Of a stretch of 64,000 nucleotides of DNA, positions 23,331 to 34,463 are shown one piece after another (position 1 is the first letter of the stretch; the number at the start of each line of letters is the position of its first letter). The DNA is from Xiphydria camelus. Lineage: Eukaryota > Arthropoda > Insecta > Hymenoptera > Xiphydriidae. The translations under genes and the position numbers were made by a program. Location of the stretch: contig OY783194.1 in assembly GCA_963678675.1 (NCBI GenBank), positions 35,194,278-35,258,277 of the forward strand, given 5' to 3'. The notes below the pieces were generated by a model that saw nothing but the letters and a program-made list of their open reading frames with translations, did no database searches and had not been told where the DNA came from.

Positions 23331-23550
23331 CATGAGGCTAAGCTAACTCGCCGGGAAAAAGAAACTTCAATCAATATTATCTCATTATGTACAAACTTTT
23401 GACCTACATCGATATAGGACTTTGTTGTAGATCAAAATATAATCTTCAAAAAAGTATTATACAAACACGTGTACTAAAGGCTTACAGGTAATGAGATAAT
23501 AGTGGATTCAAGTTTCTCTCCTGGCTAATAAGTTTAGCCTCACACGATAC
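23331..23550. mobile_element. Family-5 hairpin element
   Basis: GAGGCTAAGCTAACTCGCC at the left mirrors GGCTAATAAGTTTAGCCTC at the right, with ATTATCTCATTA and TAATGAGATAATA as inner arms. The loop holds CTTCAAAAAAGTATTATACA. Copies are at 47712-47930 and 51391-51603. Non-coding. Confidence 0.8.
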
Positions 23551-23792
23551 ACGTATTAATCAACAAACCAGGAATAAGATTTTAAGAAGGGAGATCCACA
23601 CTGAATAAGAAGAATTAAATCTGAAGATATATTTTTAATGAAACAACAACTCACGCGTCAGGTATTGCAAATATTATTATACCGAGTCTCCCCTGCGCCG
23701 GCAGGCTGACAGAGTAATGCACCGCGGTGACGCGAGCTGCACCACGCCTCGTGTTGAAATTGACCCCGCTCTCTCATACTCTTTCTCCTCCT

Positions 23793-23943
23793 CGCAATGC
23801 ACTTCACTCGCGGGCTTATTGTTAATGGCCGCGATATGCGTATCTCACGAGACGCGCGAGATGCATTAATACACGTCCATCTCGTACGTAGAATCGTGTA
23901 CACGTGAGTCGTATTAAAAAATGCGAGGCATTATTGATACGAG
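23793..23943. repeat. Segmental duplication, copy 2
   Basis: Partner of 22718-22862. Flanking similarity continues weakly (GGATTCCCCGCGATCC before copy 1 resembles GGATTCCTCGCGGCCC after copy 2), suggesting rearrangement around the repeats. Confidence 0.65.
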
Positions 23944-25211
23944 TACAGGTGGGTACTCAGCGCCGCGCATTTTCGAAAGCGGCCACGTCAGTCTCGAAAG
24001 CGCGAGCATGACGGGTAGGTGGGATTCCTCGCGGCCCGATCCGCATTCTCCTCTTCCTCCCTCTAGCTCTCTCGCTCGTCCTCCTCTCGTTTATTTCGCG
24101 CTCATACACCTCCTCGTCCTCTTTTCCTCGATAAATCTTTCCCTTCCTCATTCTTTCTCCCTTGCTGTCTTTTATTTCATTATTCTACTTCATTGTCGCA
24201 CGACGTGCTCGCAGAATTTTAATTTCAAAATTTCCTTTGATGGACGTAACTATTTCATTATCTTTCCCCGCGCCTCTCAATTAATCTCGCGCGAGCTTTC
24301 GAGTCGATCCAGATGCACGTCCGCGATGCCAGCATGCCCACCTAATGCGCTCGAGGACCAGTTTCCATTATGTAGATTCGATAACTTATCTGGGTACGTT
24401 CCAGTCGATCGGGCCGTCGCAATACGCTCTGTTATAGGCACGCGAGCCGCCGCCGTCGAAGGCGGAGTAAACGTTAATAAGGAAGCGGTAATGAAAAAAT
24501 TATCATCTCCGTGGGAATTGTTTACCCGAAGCGGATAAGCCTTGGTTGTATAGATATACACGTGTAGAGGGGTTGTGTCATGTAACTCGAGAACGGAGTA
24601 ATCAAAGGATCGGCTCGGGCGCCTCGATTCTTTTTTCCCCCCTTTCCTCCTCATCTCGTTATCAACGTCTGCAGCAGAGTTTTATCTCCACCCCTCGCGG
24701 TGTAGTGCCGATACTTTCCGATTAGGAGGAGGCAATGGTCTATCGGTTGCGTCGATGCCATCTCTTCGAGTTTGCGAGTTGCGAAAACTGCGGCGGCGAA
24801 CGAGGAGAAAAGGATGGTTAGTGGCCAGACGCGTGAAGTATATTGAACCGCAATCGAACGTAATGCATGGAAGAGGGGCAGTGAATGGTACAGCACTTGC
24901 TAATTGCGACAAAGTGCTTGCAATTACGCGTGCTATAATACTTAATATAAGCAACTCTATAAATATAATAGCAATAGCAATTTGTCTGTAGATAATATCG
25001 CTAAGTGATTTGTAGAGAGTCATTATCATAATTAATGACCATAATCTCGCGTAATATATGCAGGAAAATGATTTATTGGGTTGCGCGGAATCGATGAGGA
25101 TATTTATTTACAAATTTCATATATTAATTAAATAAAATGGCATTTTTCCTAAAGAAGAAGCGGTATGTTTAAATTGGATTAATTTATTTTTCCATATATT
25201 TGCAATTGCAG

Positions 25212-25329
25212 ATTTACACGGATTGGGCGAATCACTACCTGGAACGCGGCGGTTCCCGAAGGAGGGTCACCGACCTCCAGGCCGACCTGTGCGACGGAGT
25301 CCTCCTCGCCGACCTCGTCGAGGCTGTCA
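25212..25329 (+). CDS. sick: Sickie/NAV exon: first part of the calponin-homology domain
   Basis: The exon begins after TTGCAG and reads IYTDWANHYL, ERGGSRRRVTDL, QADLCDGVLLADLVEAV. It ends at a GTCA|GTAAGT donor in phase 1. IYTDWANHYL, DLQxDxxDGVLLAxxxxxV is the diagnostic start of the single CH domain of neuron navigators, which in vertebrates reads almost the same. NAV/sickie proteins are large cytoskeletal regulators (CH, coiled coils, AAA+). Drosophila sickie acts in axon growth and actin control, and was first found as a factor needed for Relish activation in the IMD immune pathway. The phase-0 start accepts exons A, B and C. The family assignment is secure. Vertebrate NAV2 and NAV3 are equally similar, so the insect name is by orthology inference. 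Confidence 0.95.
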
Positions 25330-26323
25330 GTAAGTACACCGCAGCAGCGTCGTCCGTCTTTGACCACTCCGACTTCTCGATCTTTGACCCTTCTTCTCGT
25401 ATCCGCCTTCCTCCCTCCCTTTCTCCATCTCCTTCTTCTCTTCTTTCTCTCTCCCTTCGATACCCTCGCCCCGTCTCTTCCACACCGCAGCTTTTTAAAG
25501 TCCGCTATTTCAAGTATACCTGCTTAATTTACAGTCCGAGTCTCGCGCCGGTATTCGTATAGTGGAATCTCGAGATACCGTTCTAGCTAACGAATGACCT
25601 CCGAAGCCATCTAGATATCGTTTAATTCCTCGTCGAGATTTGACTGCGGACACCGACGACGATAAACTATTCTACTTTTTTATAATTGAATTAAAAATGT
25701 TTCCACGTTTCACGCTTTTACCGGATTTACGTGTTTTATCTTGAAAATTTTCTGCTTAATTTATTTTCTGCTGTATTAACAACCTGTCGATATTTTGGTA
25801 TATGTCTTTTTATATATTATTTTTTCATCTATTTTTGTCTCATTCACATTTATTTCAATTAAACTTCAACGAGTATTATTCTACATCTCGCGTTGCATTG
25901 CCCTTGGAAAATTTCCAACACAAACATTTATGCAAAAATCCCCGATTCCCTCGCAACGCGAGCCAAAGTTTCGCTCTCAGAGGGAAGCGAGTGCGAAACG
26001 GACATTAATTTCGGGCGGTTCTTTGAAGTGCGCCGGGGAGGTAACAGTACTCCATGGGAGATCGTTTATGGCGCTGGACAGTTACCTGTAATATCGCGTA
26101 TACGCGACTCAACAGGGGTCACGTTCGGTACCGGTCGCTACGACACGCACGCATCGCATACTTATATATATATTTTATTGTATATATAGGTATATATATA
26201 CAGCCAAAGTCGAGAGAACCACGCACATCGTACCTCTGACGCGCTACTCCTTAACCTCGCTTAACTCCGAAGCTTCGTACGTTTCCTTTGTCTAATCTGA
26301 GCTCCCTCTCTGTTCTCCCGCAG

Positions 26324-26376
26324 CCAATCAGAAGGTTATCGACGTCAACAGGAAGCCGAAAAGCGCCCAACAAATG
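26324..26376 (+). CDS. sick: Sickie/NAV exon: second part of the CH domain
   Basis: A short 53-base exon between CTCTGTTCTCCCGCAG and an ATG|GTGAGT donor. Its first two bases complete a split Thr codon, giving TNQKVIDVNRKPKSAQQM. This matches the NAV segment VANEKIEDINGCPKNRSQM, which follows the previous exon directly. It enters in phase 1 and leaves in phase 0. It lies 994 bases after the previous exon and 16.9 kb before the next, so the CH domain is split across one of the largest introns here. No alternative acceptor nearby was needed. Confidence 0.93.
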
Positions 26377-26457
26377 GTGAGTTTTAGTCGACCCTTTTTC
26401 GACGGCGAGCCGCGTACAAGCTTATCGACAGCTAGCTCTCCGCTCGCGTCTCCGTCC

Positions 26458-26970
26458 ACGTGGATCTCGACATAATCTCATCCCCTATTTTACCCCCTGA
26501 AGGGATAAATTTCCAAAAATCCTGAAACACGTCTTTCCAAATTTCTAACCGAAAGGCCAAATACCAATAGGATAGTTGACTGAGTTTTTTTATCGATGAT
26601 TCGAAAAATTTGAACAAAATTATCAACCCCGTATTTTTTCATTCTTGCATCTCTCATGGCTCTTCGATGACGTCACAATTCAGCAGAGAAAAACGCGCTT
26701 GTAACTCGGCGAATAATTATTTCTTCGGACCTTTTCCGTTTCACGTAAAATATCGAATATATATTTTACAGATTACAAATTGAATTTTGAAATATGAAAA
26801 TTTTTTTCCAGCCTAATATCGTATTTTCATGGATTTGACTTCAAAAATTATGGATTTTCACACAAACTCACATTCTCTATTTTACCACCTCAGGGGAAAA
26901 TTTTCGTAAATTCGTTTTTTAGTGAATGCTTACGTCGCAAAACCTACTGTCCAAATTTCGGCTCGGCGTT
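26458..26970 (+). repeat. Family-10 interspersed repeat, possible non-LTR retrotransposon 3' remnant
   Basis: It shares long identical words with 42600-42905: GGGATAAATTTCCAAAAATC, GAAACACGTCTTTCCAAATT, TCTAACCGAAAGG, ACCACCTCAG and GATGAATCAGTCAGTC (here GACGAATCAGTCAGTC). No inverted ends were seen. The motif set (conserved non-coding words ending in a short AT tail in the other copy) resembles 3' regions of insect non-LTR elements. The class is inferred, not proven. Confidence 0.55.
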
Positions 26971-27716
26971 GACGAATCAGTCAGTCCGACCGAAATTTGA
27001 CGCCTTTCCAACGTAACAATCGATATCAAAATTTCGACCACGCGGTTACCTCTATATTTACAAACCGAGGTGGGCTGCGCGTCATAATTTATCGGCGCCT
27101 CAGGATCCGCGGCTCGTCGCCAGTCGAGAAACGAGCCTGGAAACACCGGCGCACACCGAAGCTTTACTGCTTTCCCTTTAAAAATAGACGACTATAACCG
27201 CGCGCGCTATCCGAGCGCGGCACGCGCCCCAGCGGCCACCGCAGCTGCGCTATCGAGACGCCGTAGATCACCGCGGCGCACGGCGGACGGAAAGACACGG
27301 GTGGCCCCCTGCGGCGCGCGGTTCCGTCCCGAGGAAATCCTTCCGCTCTCGTGCGCGCGCGCACTCGCGTGTCCCTCTACGCCGAAGTGAGACTGGAACA
27401 AGCTGGACACGAATCGCGCGACCCCGCGGTCGAACCCCGTTTCTCACCGGGGCGCGGGCGCGGCTGAAAAAAAAGCGGAGCGGATCCATCAGAGTCAGCG
27501 CCGAGAGACGCCGCCGCCACCGCCGCCGGATACTTCGAAAGTGGGAGGATCATCTCGATGCGCGCGGATGTATAGGTAGATCGCGCATTAGGATCGTGGG
27601 CGTGATCTTTACGGCGGCGCGTCTTTGTCTCGGCTGGGGAACTGATGGTTCTCTCCTCGGATATACGGGGTGGGTCGAGCGGAAAGAATTTCGATCCGGA
27701 AGCCGAGTGAATTTTA

Positions 27717-28091
27717 CACTGAAGGGAAAAGAGCTGGTAAAATCAAATATGATTGTAATTTTTCTGGTTGCTAGTATCATGTTTATAATTAAACGGACCA
27801 TGTATGCGGTCGAAATGACGTTTGCGCACGTGGTTATAGTGATAATAAGATTGTAAGTTGCGATAGCTCTGCATCATGGTTGATTTAATCAGTAAAGTAG
27901 GTCGATAATATGTCTGTATGCTGATATTAATTATATGAAAAAGGTCGGGGACATCAATTATTGATCATATACTGCAGGTCGATAACCAGAATTTTATTGT
28001 TTAGTAGAATTATGGAATCACAGTTGGCTCCAAAATCGACCATGATTTCTAGTGAGATTACAGTTCTTTTAACCAGATTTTTCTCTCAGCG
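27717..28091. mobile_element. MITE, family 14 (CACTGAAGGGAAAAGAGCTGG)
   Basis: The left end CACTGAAGGGAAAAGAGCTGGT is inverted relative to AACCAGATTTTTCTCTCAGCG at the right. TA precedes the left end. The interior has further mirrored words around CATGGT/ACCATG. A single copy is recognised in the window. Confidence 0.55.
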
Positions 28092-29534
28092 TCTATTTCA
28101 ATTTTCTTGTTCCATTTTGTCTCGATTTCGAGATGATTTTGAGAAGTTCAGGGGTTTTGATTTGAAAAATAAGGATTTCTTGCTACTTCAAATTTTTCCA
28201 ATTCCCTTTACGTGATTTTTCTCATAATCACTTCGAGATTCATCTCCCAAGTCGTCCGAATTCAATTCCCTCTCGAGAACTCCCCATAAAAAATAACCGC
28301 CGCGATCGTCTCGACGAAAATCAGCCTTTCCCCCCTGCCCACCCTGTATAACTCCCGATATCGCCGCGGCTACCGCGCGTTGTTACCTCTGCATCGCGTC
28401 GATGTTAATCTCTCGCCGGAGAAAGCCTCTCTGGCTCCTTTACGAATTCCAAGTGCATCTCCTGGAAACACGCTACGTCACATCCGGGTGGATGACTCTG
28501 CGCGGCACGATTATTACGTCAGACGGCTCCTAATTTCCCTCGGATTTGCATAACGCGAGTCTCCTCTTTCCGCCGAGTCTCCTCTCGGCCCTCCTTCACC
28601 TCATTCGTCGCTCCTCGTTGTCGTCCTTGCGTATACACGTAAAAATTGGTTATCGACGACAGTCCTCCTCCCCCCTCCTCTATGAATACGTCAAGCCGAG
28701 TCTATCCCATTAGTGTCAACCGACGCACGGTTTCTCCGCATCGCCAATACGCGTCTAGACTGCGAGCTGCGCTCGTTTTTCAAAAGACACTCTATTCTCC
28801 GTTGCACCTCTCCACGGCGCGCGGCGCAACGCGCGTGCAGCGGCGCGTGTCCCGCATTTTCCAATTTCGCGCGTTCGGAAGTTGAGCGAATTGAAAGGTG
28901 GGAGGGAGGGAGGGAGGAGAGGGCGAGGGCACGAAGGAGAGCGAGACACGGAGGGCAACGCGCGCGAGAGGAGAAGTCGCGGGGCCGCGCCACTATAATT
29001 AAACCCGCGCGAAACGCGAATTACGTGTTTTGCCTCGGGCTCACGCGCTACACGCAACTTACACGCGGTTTACGCGCGGCGGACGACACGTACGCGAGCG
29101 ATTCCCGCTTCTAACAATACGCCACCTGCCTCGTCGCGCCGCGCGACGGCCACGACTTCGGCGCAACCGGATCCTGCCGCGCAGGAAATTCTCTTCTCGC
29201 AAATACATGCCGGCGCGTATAAGTGAGTACGCGGCGTTCGGCGCTTTCGCGGGTTATTTTTTCGTCGCAATTTTTTCCCCGAAGAAAACCTCGCGGCCAA
29301 CCGGAAGCGCGCTACTTATGCCTCGTCGTCGTCGTCGTCGTCGTCCGCGCCGAGTCCACTCGGTTCTATTTCTATTCCGCGAGACTCTGGACGAATCTCA
29401 CGCACCGCTGTGCAGTGTGACTCACGTCGCAAGACGTACGTATTAGTCAAGTCCTCCTCTGTTGCCGGTCCTAATGAATTTCTATCTTACTGTATAAATG
29501 TAAAGGTTTGTTTATACGGAGCTTCGGGTATGTG

Positions 29535-29801
29535 TAAGGAAAAAAAAGGAATAAGTTAGGTCTACTGAAAATTACTTGCGGGGTCGTAAATAATTATTTA
29601 TTTATGTGAATGAAATTTTTTAATACATCAATTTTTGATATCTCTTCCTTATAATCATGCGGAATGATACCTATGTGATTGCGAGGAAGAAATATCTGAT
29701 TAAAATGAAAAAAAGAAAATAATTGATGTAAATAAATAATTACATGCGACTTTGCAAGTAATTTTTAATAGGCCTAATTAATTCTTTCTTTCTGTGTACA
29801 G
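29535..29801. mobile_element. Family-7 inverted-repeat element, copy 1
   Basis: AATTACTTGCGGGGTCGTAA on the left mirrors GCGACTTTGCAAGTAATTTT on the right. AGGAAAAAAAAGGAATAAGT and its mirrored TTAATTCTTTCTTTCTGT form the outer arms. AGAAATATCTGAT in the middle recurs in the copy at 38345-38612. Confidence 0.7.
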
Positions 29802-29850
29802 GAGACACGGTGCAGTTGGATATACGTTTCTAGCTCAACTGCGCATCCTA

Positions 29851-30148
29851 CAATGAGATAAATAATTATTGCTAGTCACAAAAAATGCCTGAATAAAAAA
29901 TATACCTATGATCTCACAAATTTTTAAAAATACAGATTCTTGGTCGAAGAATATATTATATTCTTGATTCAAGAATACCTCTATCGGAACAAGAAATTCT
30001 TTCTGCGCGGAAAAAAAATAATTACTCGCGAGCCTATCAAATATTTTCTCACAAGAAGAAAACCATAGCTTGATTCTGGAATCATAATATAACATGTTCT
30101 TGATTAAGGAAAACATTTTTTCGGCACCAGCAATTATTTCTCTCGGTG
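29851..30148. mobile_element. MITE, family 2, TA flanks
   Basis: It starts CAATGAGATAAATAATTATTG and ends CAATTATTTCTCTCGGTG, with TA on both sides (29849-29850 and 30149-30150). Body words (AAGAATATATTATATTCTTG, GCGAGCCTATCAAATATTTT) match the other family-2 copies. Confidence 0.85.
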
Positions 30149-32239
30149 TATAAGGCGCCGGGGTTGCAGTCGTTCGCCTAGTCGCGTCTATTTGTTTCCG
30201 GCCGAATTTATAAATACCGAGGGATCCCCCGTGTACAGTCGAATGGTCGATAACTCGCAACCGCGCCGGGCTGACCTCACGGTGGCCAGTCGGGGCCACA
30301 GGTGGTCCTTCGGACGAAATATTTACCGCGCGATGGGGTAAGATAGGGACGAAAAAGCGGGGAGCGAGGCGAGAGGGCGTGGTCCCTGCTCCGCGAGAGA
30401 CGCGCTCTAAATCCTTGGACTCTTCTGTGGATTCCACTTCCTTCTGGGATTATAAAAATCCAGAGGTATCGGGACCACCCGGTAGACGCTGTTGTTGCCT
30501 CGGTATTCTCAGGCGTCCTTCCTGTAGAGGCGTGAGAATTTTTAGGAGAATTGTGGAGCTGTAAGTTGTATGGAAATGGGGATCATCTTTCGATTAACGA
30601 CGATCGTCATTGGCGGTTGACGCGGGTAACCGGAGGTGAAAGGGTGTGAAATAATGCGTTTCATCTACGTCGCTAGAGATTTTTTATTGGCGTGAGGATC
30701 TTGACTTTTTTTTAGAGGGATTAGTGGTTTAAGTAGATGGGATGAGAGATCTGAGTTTAGTTATCGGAAGGCGAAACGTAGTTAGAGGTGCTAAGGTGTG
30801 AAATTGGAGGGTCTCCGAGGCGAGCCCTAATTTAAGGGAAAGCTGGTTCGGTAAATAATAATTAGAAATTGGGTCTGTCTTCTGTATCGCCCAATCTGCC
30901 CGAAGTTCGAGCCACTAATTTTATCTCGACGATGTCAGAGCGTCAAACTTTATCATCTCGACCTTAACTTTTCGTGCAAACATCGCCGGGCGATTTCCCG
31001 AGAGAAAATAAAATTATCATCGATTTTCCGTCGCCCGCGGGAGCTACCTCCCTCCCCATCCAATCGAAGTTGTAATTCCGGAGCGGTGAGAGTTCTCGTA
31101 CCGCGCGAGGAGCCACGTCATTCGTTTCTATACATAAAAACACGTAGGTCGATCGCAAGAACCGGGAAAATTTTACGACGCGTACCCTGCTATATCACCT
31201 CAGGCATCTTGTCGATACATCGGGGCGCCGTGTACGTTCCACCTTATCGACCTATAAAAGAAAATGAACGCGCGTGTTTTTATGACACCTTGAGCGAAAT
31301 CGAAAGCGTCGACGATCATGATGGGAAAGGCGTGTGGAGATGCGTAGATATTTCAATTGGACGCGGTTAAAAGTGCTGTAAAAATCCACAGTTTATCACG
31401 CGTTCTGATAATTTATATGCAGACGCGTCGAAATAACGACGAAGAATTTTCAACTTCGACGATCGAAAAGCGAGAAAAAAAATGGTACCTATCGAATCAG
31501 ATTCCTTCAGAACTAAATTTTCCTACGGAACATTCGATGACGAAACAAAATAATCACCCATATATGAAATCAACGACAGTAATCGTTCGCCATCGACGAC
31601 GAGTACCCGTCGTCCGAAGGAAGAGAGGGGGCCGCGTCCCCTAATTACGATTTTTCAATTAAAACCAGGACCGCGTCGTCGTGCAAGAGCGCGGTATTTA
31701 TTACCGTGGGCCGATCCCGCGGTTAATTACTGTGGTTAGTCCCGGCCCCCGGATACACTCTCGACTCGCGGAGAGTCTCGGTACAATGGGTAATAGTCGC
31801 GGGGCTAATGCCATCCGCGCGCGGCGCACGCAAAAATACACGTCTCGCAATTTCTGCAATTACCCCGTGCCCCCCGCGCGCAGCATCGCGAGTAATTTCT
31901 AGCCGCGCCGCGCACCGCCTAATTAGCGTGCAGCCGAAGATAGCTTTTCGTACACGCCCGAGAGGGACGCGGAGGAGGGGGCGAATCGAGGGGGAGATCG
32001 ATCTCGTCGTTATCCTCCTCCGGGATCCGGGGAAGGAAAAGGGGGCGCGCCCAGGTAAAGGCGGTCTCGTTTCGTACGACCTGGAATTCAACGGGAATTT
32101 ACCCCCCGCTTGCGCCGTGGCTGCAGACGGGGTCTCGCGCGAGAGAACGAACTCTCGATTGTGGCCGGTAACGAGAAAACGCTCGATTTTGTTCCCGCGC
32201 TGCACGGGGAAGGAGGAACCGGGAGGGCGGTTCGATTGC

Positions 32240-33240
32240 CGATCTTTCCCGACTCGTGGATTCTCATCCGGTTTGCTCGCTCGTCGTGCATCGGGTCCAC
32301 TTCTTCTTGGCCTCCTTCTCCTCCTCGCTTCCGTTCGATATCAGAATAAAGAGGGGACTCGGCGCGCCCGATCGTTAACCTCTTCTCCTCCTTCTTCTTC
32401 TGCTTTATCTCGCGAGAGAGGAAGAATGCACCGACCCCCCGAAGCACCCGGGTTTTTCGTGGTAATTTGTCGGTTTATCGCGCGGGGGTGTAGGCACTCG
32501 TCACGGCTCTTGTCCTCCGCGATACGGTTACACGGGCCACGCCGTGCGTGCTCGTTTACGTGGGACCGATAGGGTATAATAACCGAGCCACTTCGGAATT
32601 GAAGGAAGAAGTGGATCCTCTTCCGAGAAGGATATACACCGCGGAGCAAATGTTTGGTGCACGGAAGAGAAGAGTGCTCTTTGCGATTAACGTGATTACG
32701 GTACCGAGAATTGTCACTGGGGTGTACCGCGAAGAAAAAATGAATAACTTACTCGCGCTTCTCGGTAGTCGTAATTATGCAACTAAGAATATCACCGAGC
32801 AAATGCCGGATTAATGTATAGGCGCGCGAAGATAAATTCGTCGCTCGTAAAGTCGCACAATTACAGTCAATGCCGTCGACCTTGCCGAGAATAGCGACCG
32901 CGGTTAATTGCACGACCGCGCCTGGTCTAATTGAACGGTATAAAATTCCGGCGACGCTTTGATTTCCAGACAATTGATCCAATAAATATAAAAAAGGAAA
33001 GGTAACAAAGCGTAGAAGAATACGGCGCTCCTCCGCCGAAGGAGGAGCAGATCGACGCTTCGATCTGTAAAAGTGAAAATGCCGATGCTACCTGACTCGT
33101 GAATTCTCGTCTAATTTACTCGCTCATTGTGCCGCGCGGCGTTTCTTCGTCATCCTCTCCCTCCTCGAGTCGAAAATATTTGAGAAGAGATCGAATCGCG
33201 CGCATCGGCACCCCTCGCCCGATCGTTAACCTCCTCTCCG
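32240..33240. repeat. Diverged direct duplication (about 32240-32400 and 33080-33240)
   Basis: Both copies run GCCGAT..., CTGACTCGTGAATTCTC or CGACTCGTGGATTCTC, GCTCGCTC.TCGTGC or ACTCGCTCATTGTGC, TTCTTC, CTCCTC, and finish CGCCCGATCGTTAACCTC. The period is about 840 bases. The intervening DNA is unrelated GC-rich sequence. Confidence 0.65.
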
Positions 33241-34036
33241 TGAGGAATGAGAAACGCCTTGACGTCACCCAACGTTTTCCCCCGGTAACTGGTCCACCCG
33301 TCGGGGGTATACTCGCCCTCCCCACCCACGTTACCTGCCGCACCACGTGGCCGCGTCTCGTTTACGCACACCTCGCGCGAGTCCCCGCTATCGTGCGTGC
33401 CCCCGCCCTTTCTACGCTCGCGGCACACACAACTATCAACTCCTACTACGTCGCGACCACTCACTCTCTCTCTCTCTCTCTCGCTCTCTCTCTGCACCCT
33501 ACGCGTGTATCGCGCGGTGGAACCTACTCTCGCCTCTCCTCTCTTCTGGCCAAGTGCGGAGCGGCTTGCTTACCTCTCGGTGTGCTTTTCATCGGTTAGT
33601 ATCTCATGAGTGGTCCGGTAGCTCGGACGCTGCGTTCGATCGCTCCCCGACGACCGACTAACGTGTTCCCCGAACGACGGGCACCCGAAGACACGGCCGG
33701 CGAACGTATCGCAGCTCCGAGGGACTCTTCCGAGTGAATAGATCAGACAATATTTTTCTTTCGGCGGGAAACGTAATTTTGTTTATATCATGCATTTTAT
33801 TTAGGATCGGTAACAGTGAGTTTTCCAATGATATTTCGCGGAGGATAACATACAGAGAGAAAACACGTTGATACACATTTAATATCACGTCATTTAATTC
33901 AATCAATTGCTCAGTTCCTTTTCGTCGTGTTACTTAAAAAATCACGCCCCGGAAATAAAATCGGTCCCACCACTGGAGGTGTAAAGAAAACGCGCGCGTT
34001 GGCCGTCCTCGTTGACTGGCCGGCCGAGTGCATGTT

Positions 34037-34042
34037 TATAAG
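34037..34042 (+). promoter_or_regulatory. Possible TATA box upstream of candidate exon E
   Basis: TTTATAAG lies in otherwise GC-richer DNA about 285 bases before the candidate ATG at 34323. It is weak evidence by itself, since A/T hexamers of this kind occur often by chance. Confidence 0.15.
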
Positions 34043-34322
34043 AACAACAAGTGCCCCGACGAGAGAGCGTAGCTGATGCTCCGTGAGTCAAAGTGATATA
34101 CTTTTGCCGCGCGTAAGTGACAATTAATTGAGCGTCGACGAGACACGGAGGAGAAGCCGGGAGCGAGGATAGGAGTAGCCGCCGTCCCGTCCACCACAGC
34201 AATTCTCCGCGTAACGAACGAGCGTCGCTGCGCAGCGCCGTCGATCGTCTTCACCTTCGACCTCCTCGGTAGCCCCGCGCGAAACCTTCCAGCCGAGACA
34301 GAAATAATTTTCATGATTCGAC

Positions 34323-34390
34323 ATGCCGGCCACGAGTTGCACTCGGATCCCGTTCGCGGACCGCAATTGGACGTCTTCCAGCGAGTCTAG
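34323..34390 (+). CDS. Candidate exon E: possible phase-2 alternative first exon
   Basis: ATG 34323 opens 22 codons (MPATSCTRIPFADRN, then WTSSSES) ending at a CTAG|GTAAAA donor in phase 2, the phase required by the exon at 56154. It includes TRIP, which fits the S/TxIP pattern. Against it, an overlapping upstream ATG at 34313 in another frame terminates exactly at the splice donor. The peptide is short, and phase agreement has a one-in-three chance. Splicing to 43252 (phase 0) would not be in frame. Treat it as a lead only. Confidence 0.22.
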
Positions 34391-34463
34391 GTAAAAAAAA
34401 AGTCTCTCGCCACTGGAATAATTTTTTTCGCCGATCTCTGCTCTCGCGGTCGACCGTGAGATA

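Larger units (their letters stand above)
21090..25211. other. Intron between exon C and the first CH exon
   Basis: It carries a family-1 MITE (21365-21616), a duplicated block (22718-22862 and 23793-23943), and a family-6 element with a nested insertion (about 22939-23324). A family-5 hairpin (23331-23550) and a CT-rich tract near 22690-22718 are also present. The last 300 bases are AT-rich and end in a TTTGCAATTGCAG acceptor. No additional coding exon was recognised. Confidence 0.6.

Noticed and set aside
31808..32572. Open frame of 254 codons on the + strand
   Set aside because: Same compositional cause. It overlaps a duplicated non-coding block and no conserved motif is visible.
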